DNA of 64,000 nucleotides from Andalucia godoyi. Taxonomy: Eukaryota > Discoba > Jakobea > Jakobida > Andaluciidae. The position numbers were made by a program, and so were the translations under genes. Shown here in pieces: positions 29,452-37,997 of this stretch. Every line of letters begins with the position of its first letter. Position 1 is the first letter of the stretch. The notes below the pieces were generated by a model that worked only from the letters and a program-made list of their open reading frames with translations, did no database searches and was not told the DNA's origin. Location: assembly GCA_009859145.1 (NCBI GenBank), contig VRVR01000018.1:303923-367922 (forward strand), read 5' to 3'.

Positions 29452-32400
29452 ATGGGTTGTGGAGCTTCGAAGAATGCAAATGACGGAACTGCTCCACAGG
29501 ATCCGCAGCAACAGTCCCAGACCCAGTCACAGTCCCAGTCACAGTCGGCTCCGAGTTCGAACCAAGGGTCCACTGCGAGTCTTACGAAGCCGACGAATGC
29601 TGCTTCGGACTCGTCTGGGAAGCCGCCGGCAGCGGGAGGAGCGGGAGGAGCAGGAGGGGCAGATCCGAATGCGGGTCTTCCGTTTGTGCCGTTTGAAAAG
29701 CTTGTGATTCGGGATTTGGACTTTGCGCTTCTGAAGCGGATCACGAATGTGTTTTCGCACTTTGATCCTGCAAAGGACAGACGGCTTTTTGTGTGTGGAC
29801 GGGCTCGTGGGGGCTTTAATCTGCGGACGCTGCTGATTTCGGACACGGCTTCGGCAACTGTGTGGAAGTGCGATGTGTCAGCGATCGATGAATTCGTCGA
29901 CTCGGTGACGGCGTACACAATTCTCACAGAGTCCTTGGTGAAACGATCGTTCAAGATTGTGGGATCTCGGCGAATTGCAGATGTGATTGCACTTCGAAAG
30001 GAAAAAGAAGCTGCTACTGCTGCTGCTAAGAACGACAACGGCAACGGCAACGGCAACGGCAACAAGAGCAATCCGGAAATTGACCAAAGCTTGGCCGTAG
30101 ATACGACGTCTGCGTCGTCTTCTGCGTCGTCTTCTGGTTCTGCATCTGCATCGCCTGCACCGAGAAAGGCGAGCAATGCATCGGGAATTGTTCTTGTAAA
30201 TCACGAGGCACCGGCGCTTGTGTTGCAGCTTCCGATCGCTCCATACATGCCCGAGGAAGTGCAGCGGACGTCCAGCGGACTGTGGCCCGAAGATGTGCCA
30301 TGCTCGCTGAATGCACGCAATCAGTTGTGCTTTACGTGCGAGCGAATCGAGTCCATTGAAGAGACGCAGAGATTGATTGCAGAGATGGCCATTGCAATGT
30401 ACGAATCCATTCCGACCCGCAAGTCCTCACTCGCGCATCAGCAATATCATTCTCAAAATGAATTTGCAGATGACGAAATGCGGTCACCAGACAAGTTTAG
30501 AATTGTGCCGGGTGTTCAGTACACACCGTCGTCAGCCGCGCCAGAGCACGCAGATCACTTGCCTCCAGTTAGCCCGAATGCAATGGAACTTGTGAATCAG
30601 TCTGCAGAGGTTCGCAAAGTGGACGACAAGAAGACAGACGGTGCTCCTTCTGCTGAAGCCGCTGTCACTGCTGCAGCGCCGGCACCAGCTCCAGCCTCGG
30701 GCGTTTCACCAATGTACCTTCCGATGCCTCTTCCCGTTCCTGCAGCGACAGATTCATCCGCGGCGTCCCCACACTCTGATGCATCTTCGCGATCTGACAA
30801 GGGGCAGCCAGAGGCAATTCGTGAACGAAGGAAACAGCTGGAAACAGACATTTCGAGCACGGAACAGGAAATCAAAAAACAGTGGAAGAAATTGTACGAA
30901 CTGCGTGCGTCCAAATGGGATCTTGGAAGAGCCACTGTTCCGGAGGGTAGCGATGTACATCTCCAGCGCAACCCATGGCGGGATCGTCACGGAACACTAG
31001 AAGTACGCAAGTATGGAGACGACACGTCGCTGCCTATTGTGCGCATTCTTGCACTCATTTCCGATCTTCGCGAGATGTTCCACGAAAGGCCAGATCTTTC
31101 CGAGTATTCAAAGAATGTTCGGGTGCAAGATCTTGACTACGTTGAAGAAGTCCTTGCAAAGAACAAGCAGTACAACCCAGAGTTTATTGCTCGCAACCGC
31201 GACACAACCCCCGACGAAGAAACCGGAGAGTTCCTTATCCAGGAGCTCACCCCGTATCAGAAGTCTGCGGTGGAAACGCTGTCCATCTCTCTCACAACCA
31301 TCAAATCAGTGCTGGCGTTCACGCGTGTCATCCGAAAACATGCCGCGGTGACGTACATGCAAAAGGAAATGAGCTCTGTGTTTCGAGAGAACTTCCCGGA
31401 ATTGAAGGCGTTCCTGGACGACAATGTCCGATGGGACTGGAACGTCTTTGAGTTTTCGCATGTTGCTCGCGGTCGTCCCCTGTACACATTGGCAATGGCC
31501 ATGATGTTCCGTTACGAACTGTTTGAAAAGCTTGGACTCAACTTTGAGAAAGTCAAAAACTTCTTTATGGATGTCGAAAACAACTACCTGAACAATCCGT
31601 ATCACAACCGCATCCATGGAAGTGATGTGTTGCAGACAATGCTGTACTTTATCGAACATGGCGGGTACAAGCAGTTCTTGACGTCGGTTGATATCCTCGG
31701 TGTGATTATTGCTTCTGCAGCCCACGACGTTGGCCATCCAGGCTTAGCAAACCCGTTCCAGATCAAGACGATGAGCAGTCTGGCTCTTCGGTTTAACAAC
31801 CAATCTGTGCTCGAAAACTTCCACTGTGCGTTCACATTTGAGCTGCTGCTGAAGGATAACAACAACTTCCTTGCAGATCTAGAGATGGAGAATCGATTGT
31901 ACCTGCGTGACTTGATCATCAACCTCATTTTGGCTACGGACATGGGTCGCAACTTTGAGTATCTCGGAAAGTTCCAGACGCAATTGATTCGTGCAGACGG
32001 ATCCAAGTTTCGGCCAGCTAACCCAGACGAGCTCAAGCTTATGCTTCAGCTCTTCATCAAGGCGGCAGACGTATCCAATCCTGCAAAGTCGATGCCGCTG
32101 TATGCTGGTTGGGTCAGCCGGGTTATGGAAGAGTTCTTTGAGCAGGGCGACAAGGAGCGCAGTATGGGCATGTCCATTTCACCGTTTATGAACCGGGAAA
32201 CCACTGATATTGGAAAGTGCCAGCTTGGATTCATGGACTATGTCACGCTGCCTTTGTACGAAACACTTGGCAACTTTGACAAGTTGTTCATGCCGTGCCT
32301 TGACCAGTTGCTCAAGAACAAGGCATACTGGAAGGAGAAGGTTTCTATTGGTCAGAATCCCATTACTCCGGAGATGAACCGCGCTTCGTCTACCGCGCAG

Positions 32401-32688
32401 TTGCTGCCTTCCAAAGAGGATGACGAGGCGGCGCGAATTGCGCAAGACGCAGAAAATCAGAAACCGCAAATCACCGACGAGTGGAAGAACGAACCGTCTC
32501 ACGAAGTTGGCGCTCCTGTTGTGGAGACTCCGTTCGGAACAGTTGCAGCCGGATCCGATGGCACAGCGCCGCAAAATCCGCCACCAACTGCACCCTCGGC
32601 GACGAGCCCTGCCTCAGCGCCCGTCCCTTTGGAAGCCGCAGCGCCAGCATCCAATGCTGTGTCTGACCCGCCACTCGATAAGATTTAA
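29452..32688 (+). CDS. 3',5'-cyclic nucleotide phosphodiesterase, class I, acylated N-terminus
   Basis: The 1,078-aa product begins MGCGASKN, a classic myristoyl-plus-palmitoyl signal. A Gln/Ser/Pro-rich stretch, an unrecognised N-terminal domain (about residues 85-180) and a low-complexity region precede the catalytic HD domain (about 690-970). That domain has YHNRIHGSDV, the family signature HDVGHPG (about residue 758), ATDMGRNFEYL, the KAADVSNP metal site and QLGFMDYVTLPLYETL, which holds the substrate-binding glutamine. It hydrolyses cAMP and/or cGMP to the 5'-monophosphate; specificity cannot be told. No GAF or transmembrane segment is evident, so membrane attachment would be by lipid. 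A charged coiled-coil-like stretch lies near 460-485. The neighbour upstream is the acylated LCCL protein. Confidence 0.93.
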   Translation: MGCGASKNANDGTAPQDPQQQSQTQSQSQSQSAPSSNQGSTASLTKPTNAASDSSGKPPAAGGAGGAGGADPNAGLPFVPFEKLVIRDLDFALLKRITNVFSHFDPAKDRRLFVCGRARGGFNLRTLLISDTASATVWKCDVSAIDEFVDSVTAYTILTESLVKRSFKIVGSRRIADVIALRKEKEAATAAAKNDNGNGNGNGNKSNPEIDQSLAVDTTSASSSASSSGSASASPAPRKASNASGIVLVNHEAPALVLQLPIAPYMPEEVQRTSSGLWPEDVPCSLNARNQLCFTCERIESIEETQRLIAEMAIAMYESIPTRKSSLAHQQYHSQNEFADDEMRSPDKFRIVPGVQYTPSSAAPEHADHLPPVSPNAMELVNQSAEVRKVDDKKTDGAPSAEAAVTAAAPAPAPASGVSPMYLPMPLPVPAATDSSAASPHSDASSRSDKGQPEAIRERRKQLETDISSTEQEIKKQWKKLYELRASKWDLGRATVPEGSDVHLQRNPWRDRHGTLEVRKYGDDTSLPIVRILALISDLREMFHERPDLSEYSKNVRVQDLDYVEEVLAKNKQYNPEFIARNRDTTPDEETGEFLIQELTPYQKSAVETLSISLTTIKSVLAFTRVIRKHAAVTYMQKEMSSVFRENFPELKAFLDDNVRWDWNVFEFSHVARGRPLYTLAMAMMFRYELFEKLGLNFEKVKNFFMDVENNYLNNPYHNRIHGSDVLQTMLYFIEHGGYKQFLTSVDILGVIIASAAHDVGHPGLANPFQIKTMSSLALRFNNQSVLENFHCAFTFELLLKDNNNFLADLEMENRLYLRDLIINLILATDMGRNFEYLGKFQTQLIRADGSKFRPANPDELKLMLQLFIKAADVSNPAKSMPLYAGWVSRVMEEFFEQGDKERSMGMSISPFMNRETTDIGKCQLGFMDYVTLPLYETLGNFDKLFMPCLDQLLKNKAYWKEKVSIGQNPITPEMNRASSTAQLLPSKEDDEAARIAQDAENQKPQITDEWKNEPSHEVGAPVVETPFGTVAAGSDGTAPQNPPPTAPSATSPASAPVPLEAAAPASNAVSDPPLDKI

Positions 32689-32888
32689 GCAGTGGTCGTT
32701 TTTTCTTTCCATTTTCTTTCGTCAGCTTCTTCTTTCGAATGAATCGCAATGGCCAAAAAAACAAAAAACAATAATAATTCATAAATTCATTAAAAAGTTA
32801 TTGAATGAAAATCGCTACTGGTATGAAGCAAGTCCAAAATCCAAGTGTTCTCTGCTTTTGTATCGCTGGGGCAATGGGACGTCAGCCA

Positions 32889-33578
32889 TCACTGACCAAG
32901 CGCAGCAAAAAAGCAGAATGGAAATGCTGACTTGAACGACGTTTCATGGACGGTGGAGGATGAATCCGTGCGACATCTGCGAACACAGTATTCCCATCCG
33001 TCGTCGGCGTGTTCATAGTATTTCGCGCGTTTTCCGCCCTCCGTCTTTAATCTGAAAAGCATGTCGGCATTGGTATCCCGATACTCTGGTCTTAGACAAC
33101 ACGCCACACACATTGCATGGTCCACACAGCACTTGGACGCAACGTCGCACACCCGGTTGTTCTTGGCACTCGTGCAATGCAAAGCAAGCTGCCCCACATG
33201 TTCCGCGGTGCTGCCGGTATCGGGACAGCATCCCGTGCGAAGCGAATGCGGCGAAACCGAGCACACTCTACCAGAGTCGTCAACAAGTTGCCCGGCAGAT
33301 TCCGTGCTGCTTCTGCAGTGTTCGGCGCTGACGTCCATCTGATCGACTGCGAGTGACGCATTGGACAGCTCCAAGCGTGAGATTTCCTCTTGAATCACGG
33401 CCACAGACGACGACGAAAACAAGGGTGATGACGAGGACGAAGGCGACGCTGACGATGAGGACGCAGACGTTGCTGTCAGAACAATGAGGAACGCCGCGGA
33501 CAGGAGCGACAGAACCCACAGGTTGCGCAGGAACACAGCACGAGACCACGACCAGCTATTGCGAAACCGCGAAATCAT
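32889..33578 (-). CDS. SPRING/C12orf49-like (UPF0454) type II membrane protein
   Basis: The 229-aa product has a short basic N-terminus, one membrane segment (about residues 18-37), a Ser-rich stalk and a Cys-rich lumenal domain. Matches to the UPF0454/SPRING family include CRSSTESAGQLVDDSGRVC, the SKCCVDHAMCVACCL cluster and CVRRCRTDSSSTVHE near the end. In animals SPRING is a Golgi/ER protein that supports site-1 protease and SREBP activation; the broader family is found across eukaryotes. An insert of about 25 residues separates the first and second Cys clusters. It is convergent with the phosphodiesterase gene. Family assignment is good; a role in sterol control here is only inferred. Confidence 0.82.
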   Translation of the reverse strand: MISRFRNSWSWSRAVFLRNLWVLSLLSAAFLIVLTATSASSSSASPSSSSSPLFSSSSVAVIQEEISRLELSNASLAVDQMDVSAEHCRSSTESAGQLVDDSGRVCSVSPHSLRTGCCPDTGSTAEHVGQLALHCTSAKNNRVCDVASKCCVDHAMCVACCLRPEYRDTNADMLFRLKTEGGKRAKYYEHADDGWEYCVRRCRTDSSSTVHETSFKSAFPFCFFAALGQ

Positions 33579-33697
33579 TCATCTTTTTAATTATTAAACG
33601 GCCAAAATACGGACGATCAAACAAAACAAACTGAAATGATACATTATCTAATTATTAATACAAACTAAAACACGAAAACAAAAAAAAAAAAGAGCTT

Positions 33698-33770
33698 TTG
33701 CCCCACACGGATTCGAACCGTGGCCCTAAGATTCAGAGTCTTATGTCCTAACCAACTAGACGATGGGGCA
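33698..33770 (-). tRNA. tRNA-Gln (anticodon CTG), copy B
   Basis: This is the same tRNA as at 14861-14933 with no visible base change, on the opposite strand, with the same U-A first pair and loop CTCTGAA. Some 22 bp upstream and about 15 bp downstream, including the T-run terminator, are also shared with copy A, so a segment of about 110 bp is duplicated in inverted orientation. Confidence 0.95.
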
Positions 33771-33872
33771 CTTCATGTGAGGCCTCCGCATGCGCACTCT
33801 TCTAATATTCACCGTTCAGTGTACTCTTAAAAAGACAAGAACAGCCATTTCCACCCTTTCAATCGTAAGTAT

Positions 33873-34410
33873 GCCTACATTATACACTGAGCATGCATAT
33901 CTACGAATGGACATGCATACCCAGTCTTGTATCCCGTTGCCGGGAAGGGGATAGGCACCAACACGCATCACGGCGCTCTTCAGATAGATGTTCCGCGCTC
34001 CGTTCCCAATCTCGATCAATCGGTGAGCCGCTTTCTCAGCGTGACACGTTGTTCCTGAGAAGGGTGCATTTTGATGCTGACGGCCCTAGCAGCAGGCGCT
34101 TTCGTGTCCTCAGTTGCAGCGATTGATGCAGCTGGAGATATGAGAGTAGGAAGAGGCGGCAGGCGTAGTGACACGTGGCCTCTTAGGAGGTCTGCGGGAC
34201 CTAGGAGGCCTGTATCGAGCGGCGTAGGCGCAGGCGAATGCGTCATCCCAGCGCACTCACGCCGGAGCCTGTGTCACCGGCTGAATTCTGGCCGAGCGTG
34301 TGTAAGCACGAATGCCTGTGAAACAAACGTGCTGGTGTCGGCCAGTATTGACCGTGTCTGTTTATGTATACTTCCGTATGCATGACAATGGCGTGTTATT
34401 ATTCAACGGT
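33873..34410 (+). repeat. Dispersed repeat, copy 1 (~540 bp)
   Basis: This segment is highly similar (roughly 85-90% by eye) to 46704-47307 in the same orientation. It lacks an internal ~78-bp block present in the other copy and has a few 1-3 bp indels. Short ORFs exist in several frames, but indels shift them between copies, so it does not look like an intact gene. It starts about 100 bp from tRNA-Gln copy B. No terminal inverted repeats or target duplications are obvious. It could be a mobile-element remnant or a non-coding RNA family. Confidence 0.85.
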
Positions 34411-34548
34411 GGACATGGATTTTTCCTATTCGATTGTCGGAGAAGTTCTGAATTTAGCGCGAGAGGAGCCAACCAGACGTGGAGACATGAATGATCTGTT
34501 TCAGTAAACAGAGCAAAAAAACGAGAACGAGACGCAGTGAAGGGGTGA

Positions 34549-35262
34549 TCATGTGCATGTCGTTTCAGCACTGCAGTGCGTCATGGTTGAGGGGATTTTG
34601 AGGACCTGGAGAGGGCATCCGGAACCTCCTCGCAGAACAATGGGCGCGAGGACGACGGTGGCAGGGCTTCGGAATGAGCAGTGGGTCTTCTCAAGCTTGA
34701 GACATTCGATGGACAGCATCTCTTGATCTGCAAGATACGTGTTCACAGAGAGACTTGGATTCGCACTGCCATCCGTTCCATGCGTGTCGATTCCAATTCC
34801 TAATATGTGGTGCGCAGCGAGGTGTTCGGCGAGCGAGCGAGATATTCCGGGAAAGCCAGAGCCAATGTACGCTGCGGTGCCTCTGGTCCAGTACTTCTCG
34901 GACCACCCTGTGTAGAAGAACACGAGACAGTCCTTGAACACAGATGCATCAAGGACGGAGTCCGACAGATGACGCCATTCAATGAGCGTGTCCGGAGCTG
35001 TGCAACATGCAGAAACGTCGAGGATCCAACATGAGAAGAAGGTTGACAGCACAGAGCGTTTGTGGATTAGAGTCTCAACGTCGATCCCGTCTCTACGAAA
35101 ACATAATGGAGCATTCAGATGGGTGCCGGTGTGTTCTCCAATGCATAGCTGACGAAGGAAGTACCCGTCGCGTTCGTGGGAAGAAATGATCGGAAATGCT
35201 ACGACCGGATCACCGGGCCACAATGGGATGTCCAAGGAAAACGCGTGAGACAGAGATTCCAT
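34549..35262 (-). CDS. Cyclase/kynurenine-formamidase-like protein with altered active-site motif
   Basis: The 237-aa product follows the cyclase family fold (PF04199 type): an N-terminal L-x-x-D-I-P-x-W-P-G-D segment, then the family motif, then GIGIDTHGTDG and a Pro/Gly-rich C-terminus. The usual motif HxGTHxDxPxHF reads HTGTHLNAPLCF here, so the third metal ligand (Asp) is Asn and the catalytic His is Cys. Active members hydrolyse N-formylkynurenine or related amides with a bound metal; this copy may have a changed or lost activity. The frame is open ~100 codons further upstream into the eL8 side, but that part is Arg/Lys/Ser-rich and unlike the family, so ATG 35260-35262 is chosen. The stop is 188 bp from the start of the eL8 3' end. 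Confidence 0.8.
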   Translation of the reverse strand: MESLSHAFSLDIPLWPGDPVVAFPIISSHERDGYFLRQLCIGEHTGTHLNAPLCFRRDGIDVETLIHKRSVLSTFFSCWILDVSACCTAPDTLIEWRHLSDSVLDASVFKDCLVFFYTGWSEKYWTRGTAAYIGSGFPGISRSLAEHLAAHHILGIGIDTHGTDGSANPSLSVNTYLADQEMLSIECLKLEKTHCSFRSPATVVLAPIVLRGGSGCPLQVLKIPSTMTHCSAETTCT

Positions 35263-35449
35263 GGTAAACCCGGCACTTGGACAATCAACAAAAAAGGTGC
35301 AACAAGTATAGAACTCAAAAAAGAGTGACACACTAATACGCATTCCGCACAGCGTGCGCGCAAAAGAGAAAGACACACACAGAGAGCAGCCACGTTTCCT
35401 TTTTTTTTTTCTTCCCAATTTCTTTACGCATTCACGATCTAACACAATT

Positions 35450-36325
35450 TTATCCAAAGCGTGCAGAGAGCTCAGCCTTGACAGCCTTCTCGCGCTTGGC
35501 GATCTTGGCCTGCGAGCGATGTCCGAGGATTCCACCACCCCACTGCTTGCGGAGGTCATCATAACGGTCGTTGAATGAGGCAGTCAGGAGGTCAACAATC
35601 TTGCCAAACTCTGCCTTATCCTCGTTGCGAACGTCAGTGATCGCCAAGCAAGTCGCGTTCTTCTGATGAACAATTTGTCCGAGGCGAGACTTGCCCTTGA
35701 CGATGCAGTATGGGATTCCGAGCTTCTTGCACAGAGTAGGGATGTACAGAACGAGATCAATGGGGTCAACATCGTGTGCAAGGACAACGAGCTTGGCCTT
35801 CTTGGACTCGATCAACGAGACGACGTGGTTCAATCCAAACTTGACAAATGCAGGCTTGGTCTTGGACTCGGTCTTCTCACCCTTTGCTTTGGCTTCAGCC
35901 TCGGTCTGGAGACGCGCCTTCTTGGCAACCTTATCCTCAGGCTTGTACTTGACGAGGAACTTGAACAGCTGAACTGCAGTTGCCTTGTCGACAGTCTTGG
36001 AGAACTGGTTGATGGTAGGGGGCACCTTCAGGCGCATGCGCAAAATACGCTTCTGGCGCTGCATGCGCACGTAGCGCGGCCACTTGACGAAGTGGCGGAG
36101 ATCGCGCTTGGGTTGGATGGCTCCACCAACTCCAAAGTTGCGAGGAGCAGAGGCAATCTGGGTAGACTCGGCCTTGGCATCCTTCTTGGCGTACGGGGCA
36201 GCAGCTCCACGGGCCTGGGTGGTCTTCTTGGCAGCAGCAGACTTAACTTCCTTGGGCTAAACATGAATGTGGCAAAAAAAAAAAAATAACAATAAAAAAT
36301 AAAATAGAAAAGGGAAACAAACCAT
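35450..36325 (-). CDS. RPL7A: 60S ribosomal protein eL8 (L7a), start codon split from body by intron
   Basis: Exon 1 is only the ATG at 36323-36325; exon 2 is 35450-36256. The 66-nt intron has a GTTTGT donor and a TTTAG acceptor. The spliced protein (269 aa) begins MPKEVKS, like MPK in other eL8 proteins, and carries RNFGVGGAIQPKRDL, FVKWPRYVRMQRQ, LVVLAHDVDPIDLV and YDDLRKQWGGGILGHRS. eL8 binds 25S/28S rRNA in the large subunit. The first ATG inside exon 2 in this frame (about 36070) would cut off conserved residues, which supports the intron. Codon use is regular and highly biased, as expected for a highly expressed gene. Confidence 0.93.
36257..36322 (-). other. Intron directly after the eL8 start codon
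   Basis: The 66-nt intron lies between ATG and CCC. The donor is GTTTGT and the acceptor is ATGTTTAG after a long T-rich tract. It is the shortest convincing intron in the window and leaves a three-nucleotide coding exon. Confidence 0.85.
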
Positions 36326-36973
36326 TGAAATGGAAGGTCTCAGGTTAGTGACACTGGTACATAAGAAAGGGTCATCGCTTGCAAATAAAAACATCCCCTG
36401 GGTACGCAAGCCGTGGCTGTTTCACAACAGACACGAGGGCGGATGCGTACTCCAACGGAATTTGCAAACTATGGCACATGAAGGAGAAATGCGCCGCATA
36501 CCATTTGAATGTGTCCTCGCCTGGCGTGGAAAATATGACAAGTGCAAGACAACAGAACAGAAGAAGAAGAAAAGAGAGAGAGAGAAAGAGAGAGAAAGGG
36601 GGAAAAAAAAGGAAAAGGAAACGCACACAGCACGAGTCGGTGAAGAGGCCCATTGGAAACTAATTGAAAGACGATCGAATAGGAGAATAGAGAGGAAAGA
36701 GGGGTCTCGTGCACAAAGTTCTAGGGTTACGGGGTGAGGGGTGAGGGGGACACTTGTTACGATAACAACAGCCCCTGACTCCTGTGGTCCATTACTTGAG
36801 GTAAACCATCCGTCTGAAAGGACTCAACTCCAGCAAAGCTTCAAACTTGAAAAGGTTTTCACACAGACTAAAATCCCCCGCCAAACTCCCCGATTTTTGT
36901 GTCGTTGTGGACCATTTTTTTCAATTCTTTCTTTTCCGAGTATCATTGGAAAGGAACTCACGAAAACGATCAA
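36326..36973. other. Intergenic region between eL8 and the Josephin gene
   Basis: A divergent gap of about 650 bp. It includes a purine-rich AGAG/GAAA stretch (about 36560-36620), a GGGGTGAGGGG stretch near 36740 and a T/C-rich leader before the Josephin gene (about 36900-36955). No gene is seen. Confidence 0.45.
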
Positions 36974-37855
36974 ATGAATACCGCAGTTTCGACACTTCCG
37001 CTGCTTGTTTACCACGAAACGCAGCAGTTCGCGCTGTGCGGACTGCATGCAGTGAACTCCTTGCTACAGTCGTCGTATTTTACAGCAGCTGACTTCTCTA
37101 CATTTGCTCAGGAATGCGACCAACAGGAACGCGGAATGCTGTACGGATCGCACAGTGCCAAACACCATGGCGACGATGACGATGGCAGCAACGCCACTTC
37201 CAAAAATGTGAGCGATGATGGGAACTTTTCAATTCAGGTGATTGAAAAGGCGCTTTCCGTGTTTGGCTTGACACTTTCGATGTACACAACAGATCGAAAC
37301 AGAGAGATTCGCGAGGATCCCTGCAGAGCATGTGCGTATTTGTGCAACCTAGAAAGCCACTGGCTGACGCTCCGGAAATTCGGAAACCGCAGCACCGACG
37401 ATCTCGCAGCGCTTCCTGAAGAGGCGTTCCCATGGATGAATCTGGACTCGCTGCAGCCAGAGCCTACGCTGTTGAGCGCGACACACTTGGCGCTGTTCAT
37501 CGAGCAACTTGCCACGCAAGGGTACACGGTGTTTGTGGTGGAGGGCAAGCTTCCTGCTGCAGCGGCGGATGAAGCCGCAGCTGAGACCTTGAGAGTCCAG
37601 CTTCAAACTACGGCACGAAGACCTTCCAACAAGAGCGCAGAGGTCAAGGTGGCTGTCAAGTTCCCGGACGAGCGAATCTTCGAGTTTGAGTTTTCGCAGT
37701 CAGATCGAACCGATGATGTCCTGGCGTTTGCAGAGTCGTTTGCAGGCAGGACTGTCGTGATCGACGACCATTCGTTCATTCCTGGGCTGTCTCTCGGCGA
37801 ACTGCGACAGCTTACTGGCAACCCGGCATTTGAATGGACAGCCTCGTTTCCATAA
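36974..37855 (+). CDS. Josephin-domain deubiquitinase with C-terminal UBX-like domain (ataxin-3 type)
   Basis: The 293-aa product has a Josephin domain (about residues 8-185). The catalytic set is complete: Gln17 and Cys22 in HETQQFALCGLHAVNSLLQ, the His in ESHWLTLRK and the Asn in MNLDSL. An acidic His/Asp-rich insert lies near residues 57-70. After a short linker, residues ~225-293 form a UBX-like beta-grasp (VAVKFPDERIFEFEF ... VLAFAESF). Ataxin-3-type enzymes trim ubiquitin chains and bind p97/CDC48; a UBX domain would supply that contact, replacing the UIM/polyQ tail of the human protein. The frame opens 25 codons earlier, but homology and a pyrimidine-rich leader favour ATG 36974. The domain call is strong. 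Confidence 0.9.
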   Translation: MNTAVSTLPLLVYHETQQFALCGLHAVNSLLQSSYFTAADFSTFAQECDQQERGMLYGSHSAKHHGDDDDGSNATSKNVSDDGNFSIQVIEKALSVFGLTLSMYTTDRNREIREDPCRACAYLCNLESHWLTLRKFGNRSTDDLAALPEEAFPWMNLDSLQPEPTLLSATHLALFIEQLATQGYTVFVVEGKLPAAAADEAAAETLRVQLQTTARRPSNKSAEVKVAVKFPDERIFEFEFSQSDRTDDVLAFAESFAGRTVVIDDHSFIPGLSLGELRQLTGNPAFEWTASFP

Positions 37856-37997
37856 AAATGAAAAGGCTTTTCGAAATCGGGCATCGGCATCGCATTCAAA
37901 AGCGAAAAGCGAAAAGCGAAAAAGAGAAAAAAGAAAAAGAGAAAAGAGAAAAAGAGAGTGTGAGTATGAGAGAGAGAAAGGTTAGAGTTGGGTTCGA

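Noticed and set aside
33893-34246. Short ORFs inside the dispersed repeat (also in copy 2)
   Set aside because: A 1-bp and other indels shift frames between copies and the same stop occurs in the most protein-like frame, so coding is not supported.
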